Notes: a model not told the origin generated them from the letters alone. A DNA stretch of 64,000 bases from Salinigranum marinum (GCF_024228675.1 NZ_CP100461.1:1116001-1180000); one strand, 5' to 3'. Numbered from the stretch's first letter, positions 25,980 to 35,100 are shown. Program-made: numbers and translations.

Positions 25980-26140
25980 CCGGATTCTGGTGACAACATG
26001 GCGAGGCCCCTCAAAAATGTACGTGTACTGACCGGAACGGCGACAGGTCACTGGCGGCGACAGTCCTGCGTCAATGATTGTCCCGCGTCGGGCGACCGTC
26101 GCGCGCGCGTCGGCGGCGCTACCGTCGGGCGACCGTCTCG

Positions 26141-27412
26141 CTACGGTCGCTGGGCGGCGATCCTCGTGATCGCCCCCGCGAGCGTCTCGATCCCGATCCG
26201 GATCGACTCCTCGTCCACGTCGAACCGCGAGGTGTGGTGACCGGTCGGGTGGTCGGTGCCGATGCCGACGTACGCGGCCTTACCGCCGCGCTCTTGGACG
26301 TGGCGCATGAGGAACGTCGCGTCCTCGCTCCCGCCGAGGTCGTCCGCCGGGAGGATCGAGTCGACGCCGTCGACGCTCGACGCGACCGCGCCGACGACGT
26401 CGGCGAGTTCGGGGTCGCTCGTCGCCGACGGGGCGCTGGCGACGCTCTCGACGTCGACCGAACAGTCGTGCATCTGCCCCGCTGCGCGGACGACCCGCTC
26501 GCCGTGGGCGAGCATGTACTCCATCAGTTCGGTGGTCTCGCCGCGCACCTCCGCTTCGAGTTCGGCCTCCTCGGCGACGATGTTCGACGCCGTGCCGCCC
26601 GAGATCACGCCGGCGTTCACCCGGGTCGCGCCGTCGGCGTGCCGGGGGATGGCGTGGAGGTTCTGGACCGCCGCGGCGAGCGCGAGGTTCGCGTTCCGCC
26701 CGCCCTCGGGACGGGCCCCCGCGTGGGAGGACTCTCCGTGGAAGGCGACCGAGAGGTGGTTCACCGCGAGGAAGCCGTCGACGCCCGCCACGACCTCCCC
26801 GGTGGGGTGATCCAGGCCGACGTGCACCGCGAGGAGGTAGTCGACGTCGTCGAGGTGGCCGCCGGCGACGACGGGTTCGCCGCCCGCGATGACCTCCTCG
26901 CTCGGCTGGAACACGATCTTGAGCGTGCCCTCGAAGTCGCTCTCCACGAGCGCGTCGAGGACGCCGATGCCGATCGTCGCGTGGGCGTCGTGGCCGCAGG
27001 CGTGCATGAACCCCTCGTTCTCCGAGCGGAAGCCTGCCCGGGCCGGGTGATGGTCGTCCCCCTCCGCCTCGCGGATCGGGAGGGCGTCGATGTCGACGCG
27101 GAGGGCGATCGTGGGCCCCTCACCGCGTTCGAGCACGGCGACGGCACCGGTGTAGCCGCCCGTGAGTCGGTCGAGGACGTCCTCGCGGGCACCTGCCTCG
27201 CGGGCCCGCGCCAGCCACGCCTTGAGGTCGGCGTCGTCGGGAACCGCGCGGCGCTCCTCGCCGAGCACCTCGGGGCCGACGTAGAGCGCGTCGAGCGGGC
27301 GCGTTTCGAGTTCGTCGACGATGCGAGCGGTGGTGTAAAACTCCCGCCAGGCCGGCTCGGGGTGACGGTGGAGGTCACGACGGAGGGTTCGGAGATCCTC
27401 GATACTGCTCAT
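26141..27412 (-). CDS. M20 family amidohydrolase (AbgA/AbgB-like aminoacyl-amide hydrolase)
   Basis: This 423-residue metal-dependent hydrolase has the M20D metal site: HACGHDAHAT (Cys139, His141, His144), FQPSEEV near 172-178, and GTDHPTGHHTSRFDV near 390 with a C-terminal His. The lid domain contains VNHLSVAFHGESSHAGARPEGGRNA near 221-245. Relatives hydrolyse p-aminobenzoyl-glutamate, N-acyl amino acids or indole-3-acetyl-amino acids; substrate cannot be read from sequence. The region ETRPLDALYVGPEVLGEERRAV near 35-58, longer than in simple N-acyl aminohydrolases, is AbgA/B-like. The start is the ATG at 27412; the ORF's GTG five codons earlier is possible. Confidence 0.82.
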   Translation of the reverse strand: MSSIEDLRTLRRDLHRHPEPAWREFYTTARIVDELETRPLDALYVGPEVLGEERRAVPDDADLKAWLARAREAGAREDVLDRLTGGYTGAVAVLERGEGPTIALRVDIDALPIREAEGDDHHPARAGFRSENEGFMHACGHDAHATIGIGVLDALVESDFEGTLKIVFQPSEEVIAGGEPVVAGGHLDDVDYLLAVHVGLDHPTGEVVAGVDGFLAVNHLSVAFHGESSHAGARPEGGRNANLALAAAVQNLHAIPRHADGATRVNAGVISGGTASNIVAEEAELEAEVRGETTELMEYMLAHGERVVRAAGQMHDCSVDVESVASAPSATSDPELADVVGAVASSVDGVDSILPADDLGGSEDATFLMRHVQERGGKAAYVGIGTDHPTGHHTSRFDVDEESIRIGIETLAGAITRIAAQRP

Positions 27413-27562
27413 ACCGGGTGGAAACACCCACCCGTCTAAGAGGTTCCGGCGTACGAGCGTGGGCGGCTTCTTGTGCGTCGCTGACGAGATACGTGTATAC
27501 GAGTCATCCTCACAGACGGGTCAGAACTGTCCTGCCGGAATTTCAAGGCCATCGATTCGGGG

Positions 27563-28294
27563 GTGTTGCTCACGAAGGACGAGAAACGGAAGAAGGTCAT
27601 CGGGTTCGTCCCGAACCACCAACTGCGATACGTCGTCCCGGACGACCTCGAACTGACGGTCGGCGGCGAAGCCACACCGGTCGAGACGGAACGGGAGGCC
27701 GCCGGGTCGGCCGACGACCACGAGGAACGCGTCGAGAACGCGACCGGCGACGATCTGGTCGTCGGTCCGCCGGCGAGCGCTACAGAACCCGCCGCGGAAC
27801 TGGGCGGAGACGGAACCGTGGCCGTGAGCGAGGGCAGAGATGGAGACGCGGACGCCGTCGAGCTCCGTCCCGAACCGGCCGCGGACGCCTCAGCGGAGGA
27901 GAGCGAACTGTGTCGACTCGGCGGCCTCGGGTCGACCTACGCCGAACGGTTGCAGGCGGCCGGATACGAGACGCTCGCGGACCTCGCGGTGTCTGACCCC
28001 GTCGCCGTCGCCGAGGCCGCGTCCGTTGCACCGGGGCGGGGTCGACGGTGGGTCAACGCCGCCGAGCGAGCGGTTGCCTCGGAAGTGCCCGAGGAGGGTG
28101 AAGCCGAGGCAGCGCGCGAACGAGAGGGCGAACCGGGTGGAGAGGAGATAGAGCCGTCGGAAGGAGACGACGCGAGCGGAGCGGAGACAGGTGAAGGCGA
28201 CGGGGACGAAGACGCGGAAGGCGACGGGGAGGAAAAGGACGCGGCGGACGGGCGAGAGGAAGAACACGCGGAGGACGAAGAGACCGAAGCGTAA
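27563..28294 (+). CDS. helix-hairpin-helix/ Rad51 N-terminal-like domain protein, start unresolved
   Basis: From the GTG at 27563 the frame gives 243 residues, but the true protein very likely begins upstream: codons 27485-27562 read RDTCIRVILTDGSELSCRNF and onward into KAIDSGVLLT, a strand-turn-strand block continuous with what follows. No ATG, GTG or TTG lies between the in-frame stop at 27482 and 27563. After an N-terminal beta-rich domain and an acidic linker, residues about 115-170 form a helical HhH-like unit (LCRLGGLGSTYAERLQAAGYETLADLAVSD), seen in DNA-binding or repair proteins. The last 70 residues are almost wholly Glu/Asp/Gly. Possible DNA or protein tether; function unknown. Confidence 0.6.
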   Translation: MLLTKDEKRKKVIGFVPNHQLRYVVPDDLELTVGGEATPVETEREAAGSADDHEERVENATGDDLVVGPPASATEPAAELGGDGTVAVSEGRDGDADAVELRPEPAADASAEESELCRLGGLGSTYAERLQAAGYETLADLAVSDPVAVAEAASVAPGRGRRWVNAAERAVASEVPEEGEAEAAREREGEPGGEEIEPSEGDDASGAETGEGDGDEDAEGDGEEKDAADGREEEHAEDEETEA

Positions 28295-28420
28295 GATTCG
28301 GGCGGGAGGAACGGACGTCCAGCGGGGTTCACCCGCACAGGCGAACGAAGCACGTCAACACGAGTCACAGAAGCGGCAATCCGTACGATTTTATCAGCCA
28401 CCTCACCTCGATAGGCATAG

Positions 28421-29944
28421 ATGAGTTCCGAACCCGAAGAAGCGACGCGATTACGATTCCGCGGTGGTCCGGCGGTGAGCGCGGTCCCCGTCGTGTTCTT
28501 CGTCGTCTGGGCGGTCGTCCAAAGCGGCGTGCTGGGGATCGGCGACACCACGGGGCTCGTCGTGGGGATGCTCCTCGGGCTGATCGTGGGGCTGTTCCTC
28601 GTCCGCGGCGAGTGGAAGACGTACGCCGACGTGGTGTTCGACGGCATGACGAAACGGGTGGCCGCGACGGCCATCGTCGCGTGGCTCTGGGCCGGGATGT
28701 TCGCGGCGACGATCCAGACGGGCGGCTTCGTCGACGGCCTCGTGTGGGCCGCCGTCGCGCTCGACGTGGGCGCGGCGCTGTTCCCCGCCGCCACGTTCCT
28801 GCTGGCGGCGCTCTTGGCGACGGGTATCGGGACGGGCTACGGGACCGCAATCGCGTTCACCGCGCTCGTCTTCCCCGCGGGCGTCCTGCTCGGGGCATCG
28901 CCCGTCCTGCTGTTCGGGGCCATCCTCTCGGGAGCCGTGTTCGGCGACAACCTCGCGCCCGTCTCGGACACGACCATCGTCTCGGCGGTCACCCAGGACG
29001 CCGACATCGGGGGCGTCGTCGCCTCGCGGTTCAAGTACGCGGTCGTCGCGGCCGTCTTCGCCCTCGGCGGCTACCTCGTCGCGGGGAGCGCGATGTCGGC
29101 CGTGCCGCTCGCGGGGGCCGCGGGGATCGCCGAGACGGCCCGGCCGCTCGGTCTCGTCCACCTCGTCTCCATCGCCGTCGTCATCGGCACGGCGGTCAGC
29201 GGGCGACACATCGTCGAGGCGGTGTCGTGGGGACTCGTCGTCGCCGTCGCACTCAACCTCCTGCTTGGGCTGGCACCGGCGTCGCGGATGCTCGTCTTCC
29301 GCGCGCCCGAGTCGTCGGGCGTCGTACAGGCGATCGACGCCACGCCGGTGGTCGGGGGTGTCGTCGAACTCGTCCCGACCGCGGAGACGGGCGTCGGCGG
29401 CGCGCTGTACACGGGTGCGGCGGACTTCTTCCCCCTCATCGTGCTCGTGCTCCTGATCGTCGCCGGCGCGGAGGTGATGCAGCGCGGCGGCGGCTTCGAC
29501 GCCGTCCAGTCGTTCCTGCTCGACCGGGTGGCGACGAACGTCAGGCGAGCGGAGACGACGATGGTGCTCGGCACCGCCACGGTCAACGCCGCCATCACGA
29601 TCAACACCGCCGCGGAGATCGCCGTCGCGCCGTACGTCGCCCGCCTCGGCACGCGGTTCAACATCAACGGCTACCGCCGGGCGAACATCCTCGACGCCAA
29701 CACCTCTGCGCTGGGGTACATCTTCCCGTGGGGCGGCGGCGTCCTCGCCGGGTTCACCGCGATGCAACGGCTCCCCGCGGAGTACGAGTGGTTCACCCAA
29801 TCGATGCTCGTCAACCCCGCCGCGGTGTGGCCGTTCGTCTTTCACGGCTGGTTCCTCGTCGCGGTGTTCCTCCTCGCGGCGTGGACGGGCTACGGCCGCG
29901 AGTACGTCTCGGACCGCCGGTCGGGGGAGGTGAGCCGCGTATGA
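28421..29944 (+). CDS. nhaC: Na+/H+ antiporter, NhaC family
   Basis: The 507-residue membrane protein has about eleven to twelve helices. The NhaC hallmark GAILSGAVFGDNLAPVSDTTIVSAV is near 165-189, and other conserved segments include GVGGALYTGAADFF and AITINTAAEIAV. It exchanges cytoplasmic Na+ for H+, important in a high-salt cell. TTTTATCAG at about 28388-28396 is a likely promoter, and the ATG at 28421 is 25-33 bases downstream. Its stop overlaps the start of the next small gene (ATGA), implying coupled translation. Confidence 0.87.
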   Translation: MSSEPEEATRLRFRGGPAVSAVPVVFFVVWAVVQSGVLGIGDTTGLVVGMLLGLIVGLFLVRGEWKTYADVVFDGMTKRVAATAIVAWLWAGMFAATIQTGGFVDGLVWAAVALDVGAALFPAATFLLAALLATGIGTGYGTAIAFTALVFPAGVLLGASPVLLFGAILSGAVFGDNLAPVSDTTIVSAVTQDADIGGVVASRFKYAVVAAVFALGGYLVAGSAMSAVPLAGAAGIAETARPLGLVHLVSIAVVIGTAVSGRHIVEAVSWGLVVAVALNLLLGLAPASRMLVFRAPESSGVVQAIDATPVVGGVVELVPTAETGVGGALYTGAADFFPLIVLVLLIVAGAEVMQRGGGFDAVQSFLLDRVATNVRRAETTMVLGTATVNAAITINTAAEIAVAPYVARLGTRFNINGYRRANILDANTSALGYIFPWGGGVLAGFTAMQRLPAEYEWFTQSMLVNPAAVWPFVFHGWFLVAVFLLAAWTGYGREYVSDRRSGEVSRV

Positions 29945-30201
29945 GCCTGCTGGAGACGGTGCTGGCGGGACTGACCTTTCGGACCTCGACGCCCGCGTTC
30001 GAGGCGGGCGAGGAGTTCACGGCCTACGTCACCGGAACGGACGGGACGGACGCGCTGGTCCGGATCGGCGACTCGGTGCTCCGACTCGAGGGCGGCAACG
30101 AGTCGCTCGTCGATCGCCGGGTCCGCCTCCGCGTCGAGTCGTTCGACACCCAGGCCCACGAGGGGCGGGCGGAACTCCGCTCGGTCGTCGACGCGGACTG
30201 A
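29941..30201 (+). CDS. small conserved haloarchaeal beta-domain protein, 86 aa
   Basis: The product begins MSLLETVLAGLTFRTSTPAF and continues with short alternating strands (VTGTDGTDALVRIGDSVLRLEGG, RVRLRVESFD), suggesting a small OB/TRAM-like barrel. It overlaps the NhaC stop by four bases (ATGA), so it is probably co-translated and may help or regulate the antiporter; that is inference from position. I think it belongs to a haloarchaeal DUF family of unknown function (possibly DUF7513). No catalytic motif or metal site is visible. Confidence 0.65.
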   Translation: MSLLETVLAGLTFRTSTPAFEAGEEFTAYVTGTDGTDALVRIGDSVLRLEGGNESLVDRRVRLRVESFDTQAHEGRAELRSVVDAD

Positions 30202-30250
30202 CCGGAGGGTCGGGTGCTCGTCCCGTCAGACGGGGTCGCCCGCGCGCCGG

Positions 30251-30583
30251 TCAGGACCGACGGTGGCCCGCGGGTTTGCGGTGTTCGACCTCGATCTCCA
30301 CGTGGAGGCTGTCGGGGAACTCCATGTGGCCCACCTGCCGGGCGATGTGATCGTTGCCGTGGATCTCGAGGCGTCGGGCGTACACCGAGTAGTTCCACGA
30401 CTCGAACCGGTCGCCGGGCGCGAGGCTACGGTACCGCGGCACGGTGAGGTGCTCGGGTGGGTCGTTGAACGGTCCCCGACACTCGGCACCTTTGCGCTCG
30501 ATGAGCGTCTTGATCTCGGAGACGGTCTCTTCGAGTGCGACACGGTCACCGCTCTGGAGCGAGAGTTTCGTGACGTAGGTCAT
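30251..30583 (-). CDS. uS10/mL48-family ribosomal protein-like
   Basis: The 110-residue protein begins MTYVTKLSLQSGDRVALEET and contains the S10-type core with VSEIKTLIERKGAECRGPFNDPPEHLTVPRYR and LEIHGNDHIARQVGHMEFPDSLHVEIEVEH. The S10 fold is a ferredoxin-like layer used in ribosomes and NusE; this divergent homologue is not the main rpsJ product but a paralogue seen in haloarchaea. Whether it binds ribosomes or transcription complexes is unknown. It lies convergent to the preceding gene and is followed upstream by an apparently gene-free 180 bp. Confidence 0.75.
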   Translation of the reverse strand: MTYVTKLSLQSGDRVALEETVSEIKTLIERKGAECRGPFNDPPEHLTVPRYRSLAPGDRFESWNYSVYARRLEIHGNDHIARQVGHMEFPDSLHVEIEVEHRKPAGHRRS

Positions 30584-30762
30584 TGTCCTTCCCTGGGTCC
30601 GCCGGGTTCAAAAACGCACCTAGACGGGTCCTGAGGGTCCCGGCTTATCTCGGCCCGTCCCGTGGCGTCGTCTATCGGGGCCGTCGTCGCGGAGATCGAC
30701 GGGCGAATCGACGGGGCTGCCCTCCGACACCCTCTTAAACGTTGGTATGGTTATCAGAGGTA

Positions 30763-31218
30763 ATGGCAGTGGAAGCGGTCAGCGCTGGAGCGATCCTCTT
30801 CCGCGACACCCGTGGCCACAGGGAGTATTTGCTCCTGAAGAGCCGACCGGGGGACTGGGAGTTCCCCAAAGGCGGGGTCGAAGGGGACGAGGAGCTCCAG
30901 CAGACGGCGATCAGAGAGGTGACCGAGGAAGCCGGGGTGGAGGATTTCCGCCTCATCGACGGCTTCCGCGAGGACTACAGCTACGTGTTCGAGGCGAACG
31001 GGACGACCATCCACAAGACGGTCCACCTGTTCATCGCGCGGTCGTTCGAGGCGAGCGCTGAGCTCTCCCGCGAGCACCGCGACCTGCAGTGGCGCGACTA
31101 CGAGCAGGCGATCAACACCATCACCCAGGACGGCCCCCGCGAGATCCTCGAACGCGCACACGCGTATCTGGACGAACTCGCGGACACCACCGAGGAGGGA
31201 CGGACCTACCTCGCGTAG
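30763..31218 (+). CDS. Nudix hydrolase (diadenosine tetraphosphatase-like)
   Basis: This 151-residue protein has a complete Nudix box at 37-59 (G37, E43, R51, E52, E55, E56, G58) in the sequence from GGVEGDEE to REVTEEAGV. The rest matches archaeal bis(5'-nucleosyl)-tetraphosphatases: a short N-terminus with SAGAILFRD and a C-terminal helix. It would hydrolyse dinucleoside polyphosphates or other nucleotide derivatives with Mg2+ and house-clean the pool. TATA-like CTCTTAAAC at 30731-30739 is 24-32 bases from the ATG at 30763, fitting a leaderless transcript and supporting this start over the frame's 30742. Confidence 0.88.
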   Translation: MAVEAVSAGAILFRDTRGHREYLLLKSRPGDWEFPKGGVEGDEELQQTAIREVTEEAGVEDFRLIDGFREDYSYVFEANGTTIHKTVHLFIARSFEASAELSREHRDLQWRDYEQAINTITQDGPREILERAHAYLDELADTTEEGRTYLA

Positions 31219-31227
31219 CGAGCGCGC

Positions 31228-32199
31228 GTGACGGGCCCCGCCGTCGACTCGGAGTTCACCTTCGAGCTCGTCACCTGCCGGTGGGCCGAACGCGAGTGGC
31301 CGCCGCACCGACGGAGCGACCGCGCCGTCCTCGTGGGCCGCCAGGTCGGCACGCGCGACCGCCGCTGGGACACCCTCGTCGTCGAGTGTGACCGCGACGC
31401 GGTCGCCGTCCGCGACCGGTTCGGGCCCGCGGAGCTCGACTCGGACTTACTGCACGTCGTCCGACACGCGCCCGCGGAGTGGGCGTGGTACCGCGACGCC
31501 CTGCCCCACCCCGGCTACCCCTGGCGCTACGTCCGCGAGGCGGTCCACCGCGCCGCGGCCCGCGACGCCGTCGAGACGCGACGCCGGGGCAACCGGATCG
31601 AACTGCGCCGGGTCGCGCCGTACCCCGACTGGATCTCCCGAATCGTCGCCGTCGAAAACAAGCCCGACCTCGACGCGAGCGCGGCCCGCGCGCTCGCGTC
31701 ACAGATCCGGTACGACGTCGACTGCGGCCTCTTAGACGAGGTGTGGGTCGCCACGCGGGCGACCGACGACCCCGTCCCGCCCGTCCTCTTAGAGGAGTTC
31801 CCCGTCGAGGCCGGCGTCCTCGCGGTCGACCCGCTCGACGGAGCCGCCGAGGTGCTCTGGCACCCCTCGACGCTGTCGCCCGCCGACCACGACCGCCGGC
31901 GAGTCATCGCCGAGCGGGCCTACGGCCGCGGCTGGCGGTCGTACGCCGACGCGATGCGGCCGGACTGCCGGGGGTTCGAACTCCGCGAGGTGGGCGAGAC
32001 GTTCGTCCCCTTCTGCGCGGCGAAAGGGCGGTGTCAGACCGGCGCGGAGTGTTCGGGGTCGTGCCCGTCGTTCGAGCCGGAGCCGCCCGGCTGGCGGACG
32101 CGCGGCTGGCCCATCGAAGGCGGCCCCGGCAAGGGCGTCCGGCTCCTGCTCGATCGTCGGCGCGACCGGGTTCGCGCGTGGGACCGTCGCCGGGAGTGA
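31228..32199 (+). CDS. DUF5787-like protein, possible PD-(D/E)XK nuclease
   Basis: The 323-residue protein starts at GTG (VTGPAVDSEFTFELVTCRW) ten bases after the Nudix gene. It has a nuclease-like core: PYPDWISRIVAVENKPDLD near 130-148, where P-D followed by E-x-K fits the PD-(D/E)XK active site, plus a downstream DEVWVATRA strand. Near the C-terminus four cysteines (CAAKGRCQTGAECSGSC, about 270-286) could bind zinc or an Fe-S cluster. It resembles the haloarchaeal DUF5787 family; DNA cleavage is inferred only from the motif. An upstream ATG is absent. Confidence 0.65.
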   Translation: MTGPAVDSEFTFELVTCRWAEREWPPHRRSDRAVLVGRQVGTRDRRWDTLVVECDRDAVAVRDRFGPAELDSDLLHVVRHAPAEWAWYRDALPHPGYPWRYVREAVHRAAARDAVETRRRGNRIELRRVAPYPDWISRIVAVENKPDLDASAARALASQIRYDVDCGLLDEVWVATRATDDPVPPVLLEEFPVEAGVLAVDPLDGAAEVLWHPSTLSPADHDRRRVIAERAYGRGWRSYADAMRPDCRGFELREVGETFVPFCAAKGRCQTGAECSGSCPSFEPEPPGWRTRGWPIEGGPGKGVRLLLDRRRDRVRAWDRRRE

Positions 32200-32206
32200 C
32201 GGCGGG

Positions 32207-32746
32207 TCAGTCGTCGGCCGTCTCGCGGTCGTCCGTCGCCGGCTCGTCGTCGACGGCTTCGACAGTGACCGCGTCGGCCGCCACCGCCCGGCGGAACGTC
32301 GGGACGGCCCGGTACTCGATCTCGACGACCCCCTTTCGGCGTAGGCTCTGGAGTGCCTGCCGCACCGCCTCGACGGGCGGGTCGAGCGTCGTCGTCCGTC
32401 GGAGCGCGTGGAGCACGCTCACGACGCTCATCGACTCGTCGTCCGGACCGGCGACGGTGTCGAACACGCGCGCTTCGAGCTCCGGCACGCGGATCACCGA
32501 GGGGACGCCCGAGTCGTCGCCGGCCTCGACGCCGGGGTCGACGTCGACGAGATCCGCGGCCTCGGCGGTCGCCCGGATGAGGCTGTTGTCGTCGCGGTAG
32601 TAGTACTCCTTGAGTTCGTTCTCGAGGTACTGGTGGACCTCGCTCCCGCTGTCGAGGCCCCACCGCTCCTGGAGTTCCTTGTTCTTCGTGGGCTGGAGGC
32701 GGACGATGTCGGCCAGCCGTTCCGTGGCCTCCTCGGAGAGCGTCAT
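32207..32746 (-). CDS. DUF5797-like winged-helix protein
   Basis: This 179-residue protein starts MTLSEEATERLADIVRLQPT and reads LQERWGLDSGSEVHQYLENELKEYYYRDDNSLIRAT, a segment I associate with the haloarchaeal DUF5797 family. Two helix-turn-helix-like stretches are seen, one near 12-45 and one in LHALRRTTTLDPPVEAVRQALQSLRRKGVVEIEYR near 115-149, so a DNA-binding regulator is likely. The last 25 residues are acidic. It converges on the DUF5787-like gene with seven bases between stops. Target genes are unknown. Confidence 0.72.
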   Translation of the reverse strand: MTLSEEATERLADIVRLQPTKNKELQERWGLDSGSEVHQYLENELKEYYYRDDNSLIRATAEAADLVDVDPGVEAGDDSGVPSVIRVPELEARVFDTVAGPDDESMSVVSVLHALRRTTTLDPPVEAVRQALQSLRRKGVVEIEYRAVPTFRRAVAADAVTVEAVDDEPATDDRETADD

Positions 32747-32873
32747 CTGTCGTTCGGTGCGGCGGCGTCGTACATGGATGTTCTGTTCTAGACGTGTCCG
32801 TGGTTCTCCGACCCGACAATTATGAACGAGATGATATTTTTCGCCGTCCACGGTTCGGGCGCCGCCCACGACG

Positions 32874-32975
32874 ATCGAGGACGGCCGCGTCGTCGAGATG
32901 TGGCATCAGATGGAGACGGTCGGCCTCATGCGACGAGTCGACGCGATCCCGGAGGAGGCGACGGAGCACGCGTGA
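32874..32975 (+). pseudogene. C-terminal remnant of a SnoaL-like/ester cyclase gene
   Basis: The frame ending at 32975 translates to IEDGRVVEMWHQMETVGLMR and a short acidic end. This is the typical C-terminal strand and helix of SnoaL/NTF2-like polyketide cyclases (xEDGKIVExWxQxDxLGLLxQLG). In-frame sequence upstream decays within about 40 bases and hits a stop at 32832, so the N-terminal 80-100 residues are missing. It lies in the 301-bp gap between the DUF5797-like gene and the crotonase gene, where no other gene is seen. Confidence 0.5.
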
Positions 32976-33047
32976 GCGGGCGGTCGGGGCGGCGTGCGGA
33001 CGGCCGCGGAGCCAACGATTATACCGGCGGCCGACGTGGCCCCGCCC

Positions 33048-33827
33048 ATGGACACCGACTGGGAGACAGTCTCGCTCGACGTCGACGATGACGTGGCGAC
33101 GCTCACCGTTGACCGCCCCGACAGCCTCAACGCCCTCAACACGGAGACGATGGACGCCCTCGAAGCGGCGCTCGACGCCGCCGAGGAGGCCGACGTTCGC
33201 GTGCTCGTGCTCACGGGCGCGGGCGACAAGGCGTTCGTCGCGGGGGCGGACATCGGCTACATGCAGTCGCTCTCGACCGAGGAAGCCGAGGCGTACGCCG
33301 AACAGGGCCACACGATCTGCCGCCGACTCGAACGGTTCCCCGGCGTCACCATCGCCGCCGTCAACGGCTACGCTTTCGGCGGCGGCTGTGAACTCGCGCT
33401 TGCCTGTGACCTGCGGGTGGCCTCGGAGCGCGCGGTGCTCGGCCAGACCGAGATCGACCTCGGGATCATCCCCGGCTGGGGCGGCACCCAGCGCCTCCCG
33501 GCACTCGTCGGCGACGAGGTCGCCCGCCGGCTGATCTTCTTCGGCGAGCGGATCGACGCCGGCGACGCGTACGAACACGGGCTCGTCGGCGAGGTCGTCG
33601 CCCACGACCAGCTCAACGATCACGTCGCCGAGATGGCCACGGAACTCGCCGCGAAGCCGAAGTTCGCGATCCGGGCGGCGAAGGAGGCGCTGAACACGGC
33701 CCACGAGGCCCCCCGCGACGTCGGCCTCGACTTCGAGCGCCGCGCCTGGTCGGGGCTGTTTGGAACCCCGGACCAGCGCGAGGGGATGGAGGCGTTCGTC
33801 GAGAAGCGCGATCCGGAGTTCGAGTAG
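33048..33827 (+). CDS. enoyl-CoA hydratase/isomerase (crotonase family)
   Basis: The 259-residue enzyme hydrates 2-enoyl-CoA in fatty acid or polyester metabolism. Both catalytic acids are present: Glu115 in FGGGCELALACDLR and Glu135 in LGQTEIDLGIIPGWGG. The oxyanion-hole segments FVAGADIGYM (63-72) and VNGYAFGGG (105-113) are conserved. TTATACC at about 33019-33025 lies 23-29 bases before the ATG at 33048, indicating a leaderless start rather than the frame's 32994. It converges on a broken MFS gene. Its dehydratase activity on short chains (as in butanoyl/crotonyl-CoA) is likely but unproven. Confidence 0.88.
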   Translation: MDTDWETVSLDVDDDVATLTVDRPDSLNALNTETMDALEAALDAAEEADVRVLVLTGAGDKAFVAGADIGYMQSLSTEEAEAYAEQGHTICRRLERFPGVTIAAVNGYAFGGGCELALACDLRVASERAVLGQTEIDLGIIPGWGGTQRLPALVGDEVARRLIFFGERIDAGDAYEHGLVGEVVAHDQLNDHVAEMATELAAKPKFAIRAAKEALNTAHEAPRDVGLDFERRAWSGLFGTPDQREGMEAFVEKRDPEFE

Positions 33828-33834
33828 GGCGGAC

Positions 33835-35100
33835 TCAGTCGTCCTGCGGGGAGGGGCGGCCCAGGCCTCGCGCGTCGCCGACGGTCTCGTCGACCTGGCT
33901 GTAGGTGACGACGAGCGCCACGACTGCCAGCGCCGCGCCGAAGGCGAACGGGACGGCGAAGCCGAACCGTTCGAGGAAGCCCGAGACGAGCGGGCCGACG
34001 GCGACGCCGAGGCCGAACGCCATCGTCAGGACGGACAGCGTGGTGCCGGACTCCCCTTCGCCCGCGAGATCGCCGGCCAGCGCGAGCGACGGGGCGAACA
34101 CCATCGCCACCGCCGCCCCCTGGACGAACCGTGCCACCACCATCGACAGCGAGTCGGTGACGAACCCCTAGACGAGCACCGACGGGACGAGCAGGACGAA
34201 GCCGGCGAGGAGGAACGGGCGGCGGCCGTAGCGGTCGGAGGCGCGGCACACCGGGATCTGAAAGGCCACGTTGGCGATGACGACCGCGCCGAACTGGACA
34301 CCGAAGAGAAAGGTCCCCTGCGAGAACCGCTCGTTGATCTGTCCCTCGAGCGTCGCGAACAGCGCGATGCCGATGGCCATGCAGAACGTGCCGAGTCCGA
34401 GCGCGAAGACGGGGTCGAACAGGGAGTCGGTCCCGCGAACGGCGACCGAGAGGTCGTCGGCCGCGCGCGTCTCGGTCCGGTCGGGATCCTCGACGAGGAT
34501 CACCACCAGGAGGAACGACAGCAGCGCGCCAACGACGGCGACGGCGAACGCGGCGTCGACGCTGACCGTCTCGATGACCACCCCGGCGACGATGGGGCCG
34601 AAGCCGAAGCCGACCAGCCGGAGCGTGTTGAACACGCCGAAGTTGCCGCCGCGGTCCTCCGACGTTGCGACCTCGTTCACGAGCGCGACGGTCGACGGAA
34701 TGGTAAAGCCGGCCGCGAGCCCCTGGAGCGCGCGCAGGACGAGCACCATCCAGTACGAGGTGACGACGAGGTAGGCGGCGCTGGCGACCGCGAGGAGTCC
34801 GAGGCCGAAGAGGATGTAGACGCGGCGGCGGCCGGTCCGGTCAGAGAGCCGCCCGGTAAATGGCTGTGAGAAGGAGTTCAGGAAGCCGAACAGCGAGAGC
34901 ACGACGCCGATGAGGAGCGACTCGGTCACCAGGAACGAGACGGGGCCGGCCGTGAGGCGAACGCCGGCGATGCCGGCCAGCGAGACCCGACCGCTGGCGA
35001 CGAACAACGGGAGAACGACGATGAGAAAGGAGTTGCCGAGCGCGTCGGCCATCCGGGCGACACCGAGTGCGAGGATGCGGCGGTCGGTTCCGAGAACCAT
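33835..35100 (-). pseudogene. MFS transporter gene interrupted by one in-frame amber codon
   Basis: The frame encodes an MFS carrier of about 421 residues beginning MVLGTDRRILALGVARMADA, with GRLSDRTGRRRVY near residue 85 and a second SDRYGRRPF near 298. A single TAG at 34170-34168 cuts it after residue 310. The frame then continues unbroken (GFVTDSLSMVVARFVQG) for another 111 residues containing helices 10-12, to the stop at 33835. No other defect is visible. This is a recently inactivated gene or a sequencing error. Readthrough as pyrrolysine would be unusual in this group and there is no evidence for it. Confidence 0.85.

Noticed and set aside
34168-34170. TAG as pyrrolysine
   Set aside because: Pyrrolysine use is not expected in this group and no pyl genes are in the window; a nonsense mutation is simpler.
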